Below are positions 18,490-25,929 of a DNA stretch of 64,000 nt, piece after piece. Position 1 is the stretch's first letter. Each line of letters opens with the position of its first letter. Under the pieces are notes generated by a model. The model ran no database searches. It worked only from the letters and a program-made list of their open reading frames with translations, and was not told the origin of the DNA. The stretch lies in the NCBI GenBank assembly GCA_947625485.1, contig CANQOP010000005.1:1-64000 (forward strand), given 5' to 3'. Made by a program: the position numbers and the translations under genes. Source of the DNA: an uncultured Clostridia bacterium (GTDB lineage Bacteria > Bacillota > Clostridia > Oscillospirales > Acutalibacteraceae).

Positions 18490-18756
18490 GAGGATATGAA
18501 GAACAATCCCACAGCGGAGTGGGTTGCAAGAACTGTCGTACACGAAATAACACATTACCGATACGAAGTTGGAAATAGCCAATAGTCGGAATGCGTTTGT
18601 ATTACTCACGAGCTTATGCATAAATATAATAGAAATAAGTTGACAATTTTCAAATTAGGGCACATAATAAAGGCAGTTAAATCCGATTTTGATTATGGTA
18701 AACTAGATTAGAGATTAGGTGGAATTATATATGGCAAAAGAAAGAGCTATTGATTT
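18490..18756 (+). pseudogene. C-terminal fragment of an HExxH-motif protein interrupted by two TAG codons
   Basis: AEWVARTVVHEITHYRYEVGNSQ*SECVCITHELMHKYNRNKLTIFKLGHIIKAVKSDFDYGKLD*RLGGIIYGKRKSY* read in a single frame. Confidence 0.5.
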
Positions 18757-18910
18757 GCTTCGGAGAGGGGAAAGAGTTCTTTGCCCTGTGTGTAAAAAAC
18801 ATTTCTTTGATAACAAAAACGAAAATAGAGAATACTCAAACTATTTTCACTGTGAGGATGAAAATTGCAAAGGATATATTCACGAACAAAAAGTAATTAA
18901 CATTGATTAA
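18731..18910 (+). CDS. small zinc-ribbon-like protein
   Basis: MAKERAIDLLRRGERVLCPVCKKHFFDNKNENREYSNYFHCEDENCKGYIHEQKVINID; CxxC...CxxxxC; SD aggtgg; followed by hairpin terminator. Confidence 0.6.
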   Translation: MAKERAIDLLRRGERVLCPVCKKHFFDNKNENREYSNYFHCEDENCKGYIHEQKVINID

Positions 18911-18936
18911 CCGTTCCGCTTTGGCAGGACGGTTTT
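18909..18936 (+). terminator. intrinsic terminator
   Basis: aaccgttccg-ctttggc-aggacggtttt. Confidence 0.65.
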
Positions 18937-18974
18937 ATTATCCCCTAAAGGGGGTGATTATGAATTATAGTCAA

Positions 18975-19259
18975 TAAAGTGGACAAGTAAAATCACAAAA
19001 AAATATTTTCAAAAATATTTTCTATTTAATTAGGAGAAAGACCGTTGTTGTGTGAATGAGGTTTGCAAGGATTGTAAAATCCTTTTATGTATGAGAGTAA
19101 ACTCTGTTTAAGTTTTTCGGCAGTAGTAAAATAACGTCTGTTAAGTTCTTCCTTTTTCAAGTACTTGAAAAAGCATTCCATAACTGCATTGTCATAAAGA
19201 TGTCCTTTAGCGAAAAACTTGTTCTTGATTCTCAAAACCGAGTGTATCCATAGAGTCAA
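18975..19259 (-). pseudogene. IS3-family orfB (DDE transposase) C-terminal remnant
   Basis: KNKFFAKGHLYDNAVMECFFKYLKKEELNRRYFTTAEKLKQSLLSYIKGFYNPCKPHSHNNGLSPN; terminal gtggacaag at 18979. Confidence 0.8.
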
Positions 19260-19443
19260 GCTGCGCGGCTATGAGGAGGTGCGCCTCCTCATAGCTGAAT
19301 ACATTTATTTCTACAACAATATTATTTGCATACAAACTAAAAAAACTGACACCCTTGGAACAAAGATGTCAGTTCATTGCTTAATTAAATATTCTACATA
19401 AAGTCGATTTTTTTGTTCTGTATGCTCAATCCGGGGCGGTTCA
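19260..19443 (+). pseudogene. IS3-family orfB C-terminal remnant and right end (same orientation as the orfA remnant)
   Basis: LRGYEEVRLLIAEYIYFYNNI..QTK...; end ccggggcggttca = inverted terminal TGAACCGCCCCGG. Confidence 0.7.
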
Positions 19444-19463
19444 TTTTACCGCACGCTTTTTAT

Positions 19464-20042
19464 TTAACCGAAGTTTTCTTTTATTGCCGAATGTAGCTGG
19501 GACGTTACCTTGCCGACGCCGAGAATAATCAGCACAGTTGGGACAAACTTTATTGCTTCGCTTATTACTCGCGTCCAAAGGTATAGCATAAAGCTGTCTT
19601 TGGTCCCTGCGCCGTATATGAAGTACAGCCAATATCCTGAGAGCAGGACCTCTATGAGCACAGCGTTTATGCTCCAGGATGTAAGGACGCTCTTAATGTT
19701 AATATTATTCTTATAAAGGAAAATACCTAAAATTATGCCCGTAATAAATCCGTTAATTGTGAATCCGGGGAAGTATGTCGTGCCCGCGCTGTTTAGAAAG
19801 AACGAGATTATATCTCCCAAAGCTCCGACAAGACCTGCTCCGATTGGTCCGAAAAGCGCGGCGGCTACAGCAATCGGCAGGAAGTTAATGCTGATTTTCA
19901 CGGCATTTCCGAACAGCGCCATTGTGGAATTTGCAAAAATTCCGACAATTACTCTCAGCGCGAGGAGCATACCTAGAGCGGTGAGAGCGTACACGTTGCT
20001 TAATTCTTTTACGGAATTAATAAATTTTTCTTTCAGTGTCAT
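19464..20042 (-). CDS. folT: folate-family ECF transporter S component
   Basis: S-component topology (GNAVKISINFLPIAVAAALFGPIGAGLVGALGDIISFFL); directly downstream of a THF riboswitch. Confidence 0.85.
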   Translation of the reverse strand: MTLKEKFINSVKELSNVYALTALGMLLALRVIVGIFANSTMALFGNAVKISINFLPIAVAAALFGPIGAGLVGALGDIISFFLNSAGTTYFPGFTINGFITGIILGIFLYKNNINIKSVLTSWSINAVLIEVLLSGYWLYFIYGAGTKDSFMLYLWTRVISEAIKFVPTVLIILGVGKVTSQLHSAIKENFG

Positions 20043-20082
20043 TTTGACCTCCTAGTATTAACGATGTTACAAGGAGACACAA

Positions 20083-20112
20083 AAAAGGACTGCACAAAGC
20101 AGTCCCTTTTGC
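20083..20112 (-). terminator. riboswitch expression-platform terminator
   Basis: minus strand: AGGGACTGC-tttgt-GCAGTCCTTTTTT. Confidence 0.8.
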
Positions 20113-20122
20113 ACTTAATGTA

Positions 20123-20220
20123 ACAGTGGGATGCGAAGTCTGTACCGCAGTCCTGCGACTTTCGTTCCCTTGACAACTCCCCGTTCAAAGGACACTTTAC
20201 GCACAAACTTCTACTCTGTG
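20123..20220 (-). ncRNA. THF (folate) riboswitch
   Basis: minus strand: CACAGAGTAGAAGTTTGTGCGTAAAGTGTCC...GGGAACGAAAGTCGCAGGACTGCGGTACAGACTTCGCATCCCACTGT matches the GAGUAG..GCGUUAAGUG..ACGAAG..GCGGU..GCAUCC consensus. Confidence 0.88.
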
Positions 20221-20261
20221 AACACGGATATTCTACACCTCAGGTCGGTTTTTGTCAATAC

Positions 20262-20936
20262 TTAAATAACTTTTGCGAAGATAAGCAGGACAAGGATAAA
20301 CGTCGCCGTGAGCAGAGCGGAAACGCAGACCATTATAATTGTGTTTTTCTTTTTTTCGCTGTCGTTGCTCTCACGGGTGGGAATCAGCCCTGACTTTCTC
20401 AGAGCAGTTACTACACCCTTATATAGAAAAAGCACGAGAGCGGAGTTAAGAGTTGCTTTAATAGTATTGAATGGAATAAGAAGCGGAACGAATAGTTTTA
20501 AAACTTCTTCGCGCGGCAAACCCGTATAAATCGGAGTCATAATATAATTCCATAAAAGCATTATAGCTATCATTGAGAGCGAGCCTGCGACAAGGCCGAT
20601 AATCGCGCGCGCGAGCGTTTTCTTTCTGTGGTAGATAAGCGCGCTTACCACAACGAATACGCCGGACGACAGGAAGTTCATAAGTAAACCTATAATTCCC
20701 GTGGTGCTAATTGTTACCATTTCAACAACGCACACCACAAGCGACATAATAAGTCCGGGAACAACTCCGAAAATAAACGCGCCGATTGTGATAATCACGT
20801 CCTTAGGCTCGTAGGTGAGGATACCGCCTATGTTCGGTATTCTCAGGAAAATGTCCGCAACTATTGCCAGTGCGGTGAGCATTGCGATGGTGCAGAGCAT
20901 TTTAATGTGCTGTGTGCGCCGTTCAGTTTTTGTCAT
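20262..20936 (-). CDS. ribU: riboflavin ECF transporter S component
   Basis: MTKTERRTQHIKMLCTIAMLTALAIVADIFLRIP...LTYEPKDVIITIGAFIFG; ATG 20936 with SD aggaggtca; preceded by FMN riboswitch. Confidence 0.87.
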   Translation of the reverse strand: MTKTERRTQHIKMLCTIAMLTALAIVADIFLRIPNIGGILTYEPKDVIITIGAFIFGVVPGLIMSLVVCVVEMVTISTTGIIGLLMNFLSSGVFVVVSALIYHRKKTLARAIIGLVAGSLSMIAIMLLWNYIMTPIYTGLPREEVLKLFVPLLIPFNTIKATLNSALVLFLYKGVVTALRKSGLIPTRESNDSEKKKNTIIMVCVSALLTATFILVLLIFAKVI

Positions 20937-20981
20937 AAAATGACCTCCTAAAATTTTATTAGGAGTTGCCGAGGGTAGTGG

Positions 20982-21018
20982 TAAAAAAAGCTCCGTCGCT
21001 AAATGCAACGGAGCAAAA
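20982..21018 (-). terminator. riboswitch expression-platform terminator
   Basis: minus strand: GCTCCGTTGC-attta-GCGACGGAGCTTTTTTT. Confidence 0.85.
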
Positions 21019-21028
21019 TTACAGTACC

Positions 21029-21150
21029 ACTGTATCTTCTTTCATCCGGACTGTACCGTCGGCACCTGAATTTCACAGGTTCAGCGAGATTAAACTCGGT
21101 CGTGGGCTTTACCACCGGTGGGGAATTTCACCCCGCCCCGAAGACAACTT
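21029..21150 (-). ncRNA. FMN (RFN) riboswitch
   Basis: minus strand: TTCGGGGCGGGGTGAAATTCCCCACCGGTGGTAAAGCCCACGACC...GGTGCCGACGGTACAGTCCGGATGAAAGAAGATACA. Confidence 0.95.
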
Positions 21151-21159
21151 CTGTATTTA

Positions 21160-21909
21160 TTATACGCCTGTAGTATTATTTGTCAACTGTTTTTTAAGGG
21201 TTTTAAGATGTTCTTTAAGTTTTGGGTCAATTCGATAACTTTCTCTCGCTTTCTGAACAGCGCGGTTAAAGGTCAGATTGTCAAGCGCACATTTCTCAAA
21301 CCAGCTAAGCGTTATATCCCTGTTTTTCGAGAATGCAGTCGCGACGAGCCACGCCTGCGCCATACTTATGTAGTAGTGCCTGCTGTGCACGCTGTCGGTG
21401 AGGGAGAGTGTTTCTGAGATATACTGGTCGTCGAGATAGTAGTTAAGCATAAGTACTAAAGCTACGCGAACCCTCCACGGATTACTGCTCTTTAAATATT
21501 CTTTTATTAGATTAAAAACATCCGCTCTATAATCCTTTATATACTTAACGCTTGAGCAGAAACAATCGCACAACGCCCAGTTATTTATGTACGGTATCTG
21601 TTCTTCCAGAAGCCTGCGAAAGTCATCGAAACTATCGGGTTTGATAAGTCCCGTAACGATTCCGCGGAGCATAGCTTCCTCATAGTAATCCGAGCCGCAC
21701 AACGAAATAAAACCTCGCGCGTCACCCTTCGCAATTTCTTTTGCGAAACTGCGCAACTTCGGCATACGGATACCGATTATTTTATCTGAGCTGTAGTCGG
21801 GAATAAGTCGTAAGTGAAATTCTTTATATTTTAAATCGGCGTTTTGCCTGATAAAAACAATAAATTCCTCATAGAGCTTTGGAGTCCATTTATCGGTCGT
21901 TAAATTCAT
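21160..21909 (-). CDS. DNA alkylation repair protein (AlkD-like HEAT repeat)
   Basis: IGIRMPKLRSFAKEIAKGD...INNWALCDCFCSS...NPWRVRVALVLMLNYYLD. Confidence 0.88.
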   Translation of the reverse strand: MNLTTDKWTPKLYEEFIVFIRQNADLKYKEFHLRLIPDYSSDKIIGIRMPKLRSFAKEIAKGDARGFISLCGSDYYEEAMLRGIVTGLIKPDSFDDFRRLLEEQIPYINNWALCDCFCSSVKYIKDYRADVFNLIKEYLKSSNPWRVRVALVLMLNYYLDDQYISETLSLTDSVHSRHYYISMAQAWLVATAFSKNRDITLSWFEKCALDNLTFNRAVQKARESYRIDPKLKEHLKTLKKQLTNNTTGV

Positions 21910-22778
21910 TTTCTCCCCTTCCCGGGACAGGGTGAGCCTAAATCTATGTAAGCAAGGTCGTGAGAAATAACCTGTTCCTCCTTTGGCGGAGGGGTCATAT
22001 AGTCCTTCCCGAACGCTATTTCGAGATACCCCCTGTATCCGTTCATAGCCTTAAAGCGCTCGCCCTCGAATGTAATCTCAACAGTCGAGCTAAATAGCTC
22101 CTTCGGATATTCGTTGCGCATTATACGCGGTCCTGCGCATAGCTCGCATATGAGGTCGCAATCCTCTGTATTATACTTAGTCATCTGCTTTTCAGCAAAT
22201 TTCCATATCTTTTTTCTTGTTTTATAACTTCGGAATATGCCGAGAAGGATTTTACTTCCGAGCGACATCAGCCCGCCGTGCTTTTCGGGTATCGTCTGTG
22301 CGCGGAATAAAGAGTAAATTATGCACCAGAAGTACTGCATATATCGCTGTATCCTGCGGCTCGGACAGGGGTCAATCGGGAAAATATCAAACGCGACGCC
22401 GTGAGGTATATCGAGATCCTTCTGGTAGTTCTTAATAAGCGTTGCGCTCGTGTCCACGAGAGTCGGAAAACAGTTTCGCGTAAAGGTATCGTCTGTTTCA
22501 TTGAGAAGCACAAATCGTTCGGACGGATTTTCTTTAAGATATTCCTTTATAAAAATCTCGTAGTCCGCCCGAGGCATAAAAACATCTGCGTCGTCATCCC
22601 ACGGAATAAACCCTCCGTATCTGAGCGCGCCTATAAGACAGCCGCCGCACACATAATATGTGAGGTCGTGACTGTCGCAAAAGTCTCGGAAATATTTGAG
22701 CAAATCAAGCTCCTTTAACTGCAGGGAACGCAGCTGTTCCTTTGAAAGATTAATAGGCTCGGACATTTTAGTCTCCAC
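21906..22778 (-). CDS. LicD family phosphotransferase
   Basis: YYVCGGCLIGALRYGGFIPWDDDADVFMPRADYEIF. Confidence 0.92.
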   Translation of the reverse strand: METKMSEPINLSKEQLRSLQLKELDLLKYFRDFCDSHDLTYYVCGGCLIGALRYGGFIPWDDDADVFMPRADYEIFIKEYLKENPSERFVLLNETDDTFTRNCFPTLVDTSATLIKNYQKDLDIPHGVAFDIFPIDPCPSRRIQRYMQYFWCIIYSLFRAQTIPEKHGGLMSLGSKILLGIFRSYKTRKKIWKFAEKQMTKYNTEDCDLICELCAGPRIMRNEYPKELFSSTVEITFEGERFKAMNGYRGYLEIAFGKDYMTPPPKEEQVISHDLAYIDLGSPCPGKGRK

Positions 22779-23787
22779 TGCTTTTCGATTTTTTCAATTT
22801 TCTTTTCCAGAACGGAATCTGACAAATGCCGACTATTGTTCCTACTCCATAGGCGATGTGCATAATCGGGAAAAGAATCGGGAGCATAAGAAACTGCGGC
22901 TGAATATCGCGCATGGTAAAACAGCTTACTGTGTTTACGAAGTCGAACATTGAATAGAGCAGAACAAGGATTTCGAGCAGCAGCGGATAGCCGAAAAGAG
23001 CTATTCCCGTACACACGATAAGCGACATCACGAACAGAAACGGAACGAAATGGTAATAGGAAAGACATTTAGGCGACACCGAGAGGGTAAGGCCTATCCA
23101 TTTTCCGTTCCCGAATTTCTGTTTAATCATTTTTTTGAAACTGTTGCGGGTGTGCTGGTATGAAATAATTTCGGGGTTAAAGCAGAGCTTAAAGCCTGCT
23201 TTCTGCATTCTGTAGTGGATTTCGTTGTCCTCGGTTCTCACCAGGTCCTCGTTAAAGAAACCGACCTTGTCGAATACCTCGCGCTTGTATGCGCCGTGAA
23301 AAAGAGAACTGACGTAGGTTCTGCCCTGCTGACGGCGGTACGGAGCAATTGAACTGCCGAACATTGAAGTCTCAACGAGCAACAACGTTTCCTTCCAAGG
23401 GGTGGTTTCGTCGATAATGTTGGGGCGGAAGCCGCCGCATATATCCTCGTCGCGCAGCGTCTCAACATTTTTTTCAATAAAGTTTGAGGGAATTGACGCG
23501 TGGGCGTCTATACGGACAACTGCGTCGCCGCTGTAGTTTCTGAGCACAACGTTCCAGCCGCAAGGCTGAGTCCTCTTGGGATTGGAAAGAACCTTTACAT
23601 CATAGAAATCCTCTCTGTTGTTTTTGCGAAAGGTTTCCATAATTTTTTTTGTGTTGTCGGTTGAGTTGCTGTCTACGAGAAGAATCTCGATTTTCTTATG
23701 GTCGTAGGTCTGGGCGCATATGTCCCTTAAAAGAGAGCCGAGCGAGCGTTTCTCGTTATATGCTATAACTCCGATTGTGATAATCAT
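22768..23787 (-). CDS. glycosyltransferase family 2
   Basis: TIGVIAYNEKRSLGSLLRDICAQTYDHKKIEILLVDSNSTDNT; C-terminal TMs. Confidence 0.92.
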   Translation of the reverse strand: MIITIGVIAYNEKRSLGSLLRDICAQTYDHKKIEILLVDSNSTDNTKKIMETFRKNNREDFYDVKVLSNPKRTQPCGWNVVLRNYSGDAVVRIDAHASIPSNFIEKNVETLRDEDICGGFRPNIIDETTPWKETLLLVETSMFGSSIAPYRRQQGRTYVSSLFHGAYKREVFDKVGFFNEDLVRTEDNEIHYRMQKAGFKLCFNPEIISYQHTRNSFKKMIKQKFGNGKWIGLTLSVSPKCLSYYHFVPFLFVMSLIVCTGIALFGYPLLLEILVLLYSMFDFVNTVSCFTMRDIQPQFLMLPILFPIMHIAYGVGTIVGICQIPFWKRKLKKSKSSGD

Positions 23788-24554
23788 ACCATTTTTCCTT
23801 CCTTATACAGTTTCAAAAGCCATTTTGCCGACGTCGCAAACGTGGTCGACATATAAGGGATAACGTAAAGTGCGGGAATTACAAGGAAGCAGAGCGCTAT
23901 CCACGGAATAAAGGAGTAGTTAAGAAGAAGTATATCAAGTCTGTGATGCTTAAAGATAATTCTTGTTGAGCGGGAAATATATGATATAGGCGCATTTTCA
24001 TTATCTACAAAAACAAATTCGCTGAATAAAATTTTGGTGAGCAAAAAAATGGCAGCTATAACGCCGAAAGCGAACAACAAGGCTTGTAGTATCGTATGTT
24101 CCGTAGTGTATTGATTTATCGAAAGTTTGATTATTTTGTCAATTGAAAAAAACAGAAAGTATGCGAAAAACAGCTTTACACAAATAAAGATATTGAACAC
24201 AATTGCGTTAAAGTACTGTTTAGTTCCCTTAAAGAAATAAAATACATTCTCAAAATTTGCCCCGCGTCCGCACGCAATATCGTAACATAGCTTAAAAAAG
24301 CCGTTTGTTATCGGCAGAAGAGAAGTAAACAGCAGGGAAGTAAGGCAGAAAATCGCTATTAGCTTTACAAACAGAAAATTATTGACACCCTCCTCGGCTT
24401 CTGTGAACGCGCCTGTAATAAAGCCGAGCATCGCATAGAAAAGGTACACAAACAGTAAGACCGAGAACACGGTAAGCAGACCCGCCACGGCGGAGAACCA
24501 TTTGTCGTTAAGTGAGGATTTAGCTTGTTTTTTCAGTATTTTTATCGTACTCAT
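23784..24554 (-). CDS. DUF975-like multi-pass membrane protein
   Basis: MSTIKILKKQAKSSLNDKWFSAVAGLL...SRSTRIIFKHHRLDILLLNYSFIPWIALCFLVIPALYVIPYMSTTFA. Confidence 0.65.
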   Translation of the reverse strand: MSTIKILKKQAKSSLNDKWFSAVAGLLTVFSVLLFVYLFYAMLGFITGAFTEAEEGVNNFLFVKLIAIFCLTSLLFTSLLPITNGFFKLCYDIACGRGANFENVFYFFKGTKQYFNAIVFNIFICVKLFFAYFLFFSIDKIIKLSINQYTTEHTILQALLFAFGVIAAIFLLTKILFSEFVFVDNENAPISYISRSTRIIFKHHRLDILLLNYSFIPWIALCFLVIPALYVIPYMSTTFATSAKWLLKLYKEGKMV

Positions 24555-24564
24555 ACTTACCCCG

Positions 24565-25929
24565 TCATAATTTTTCCGTGTATAGTTTATACATAGCCTG
24601 AAGGCATATCTGCGCGTGGAGGAAGAATTTTTCCTCGTCAATGCTTTCGTCTGCATTGTGCATATTTACCTGGTCGTCTTTAAAAGCGGGTCCGAATGCT
24701 GCTCCTTTGCCGCCCAGCATACGCGCGTATGTACCGCCGCCTGTGGAGTAGAGCTCGGGCTTTTCTCCTGTAATATCTTCGTAGGCAGATGAAAGTATTT
24801 CGATGGTTTTGCTTTCTTTGGGAAGGTAGAGCGGAGCCGAATGATGAATAACCTCAACCTTAAGCCCTCTCAGAGCCGCCGATTTCTCAACCCTTGCGAG
24901 AATGTTCCTGTAACACATCGTCACGGGGTAGCGAATATCGAGAGTGAGATACGCCGTGCTGTCGTTAAGACGGATTTTTCCCATATTGCACGTGAGATCT
25001 CCCGAGGCGAAGTCGCACATACGCAGTCCGAGAGAGGTTCCGTCTGTCTCTCTGTGTAGCGCATAGCCTATAAACTGGCAGAGACTTCCGACTTCTTCAT
25101 CGTCCAGATTTTGATTGAGAAGATCTACCAGGGCGAGTGCGGCGTTGAAACCCTTTTCGGGCTCGCATGCGTGAGCAGCCGAGCCTATGCTTTTTATAAC
25201 GAGACCATCGATAGTTTCGGTAAAAGTAAATTTACCGTTTATATTTTCACTTTTTTTCTTAATTTCGTTGCCAAAGGATTCGGAACAGCAGACGAGCGCT
25301 TTAGCCTCGTCGGGCACGGCGTTGACAGCGCTTCCCGACTTTATCGCGCTCAACATTTTTCCGTCGTTTCTGTCCGTATATATCTTTAATTGTAAAATTC
25401 CCTTTTCGGCGCAGCAGATTCCATAGTCGCTGTCGGGTGTGAAGGAAATTTCGGGGAGCGGTTCGTTTTCAAAGTAGGTCTCCATATCGGTCATTCCTAC
25501 TTCTTCATCTGTGCCGAAGATGCACCGCATTGTGTTTTCGCCCTTTATACCGCTGTCGAGCAGAGCCTTAAGACAGTAAAGGTTTATGATTGACGCGCCC
25601 TTATCGTCGGCTATCCCCCTGCCGAACAGCCTTCCGCCGTTTCGGGTGAGAGTGAACGGCTCGACCGACCAGTTGTTTCCCGCGGGAACAACGTCAAGAT
25701 GAGTGAGAGCGCCGCAAAGCTTTCCACTGCTTCCGAGCTGAACGTGACCCGCCTTACCCTTTATATTTTTTACCGCAAGACCCATTTCCTGTGCTCTTCC
25801 CAGAACAAAGTCAAGAGCCTCTTTGCAACTGTCGGGACTTTCAGCGGAAACGGATTTGATTTCCATAAGAGATTTTAAATCCCCAAGAATATCGTCTTTG
25901 TATTTTAAAATGTTTTTTCCGAAATTCAT
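24565..25929 (-). CDS. Sapep/PepV-family M20 dipeptidase
   Basis: HLDVVPAGNNWSVEPFTLTRNGGRLFGRGIADDKGASI, FGTDEEVGMTD. Confidence 0.9.
   Translation of the reverse strand: MNFGKNILKYKDDILGDLKSLMEIKSVSAESPDSCKEALDFVLGRAQEMGLAVKNIKGKAGHVQLGSSGKLCGALTHLDVVPAGNNWSVEPFTLTRNGGRLFGRGIADDKGASIINLYCLKALLDSGIKGENTMRCIFGTDEEVGMTDMETYFENEPLPEISFTPDSDYGICCAEKGILQLKIYTDRNDGKMLSAIKSGSAVNAVPDEAKALVCCSESFGNEIKKKSENINGKFTFTETIDGLVIKSIGSAAHACEPEKGFNAALALVDLLNQNLDDEEVGSLCQFIGYALHRETDGTSLGLRMCDFASGDLTCNMGKIRLNDSTAYLTLDIRYPVTMCYRNILARVEKSAALRGLKVEVIHHSAPLYLPKESKTIEILSSAYEDITGEKPELYSTGGGTYARMLGGKGAAFGPAFKDDQVNMHNADESIDEEKFFLHAQICLQAMYKLYTEKL

Larger units (their letters stand above)
18183..19457. mobile_element. 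composite/degraded IS3-family insertion with internal replacement
   Basis: orfA fragment (+), foreign segment, inverted orfB fragment (-), orfB 3' fragment (+), flanked by the two halves of a terminator hairpin. Confidence 0.65.

Noticed and set aside
18585-18720. TAG codons as genuine recoding (pyrrolysine or suppressor)
   Set aside because: TAG clearly terminates other genes here (ruvC at 37213-37215, the 6192 gene at 6618-6620) and the segment sits in a degraded IS scar, so pseudogene decay is simpler
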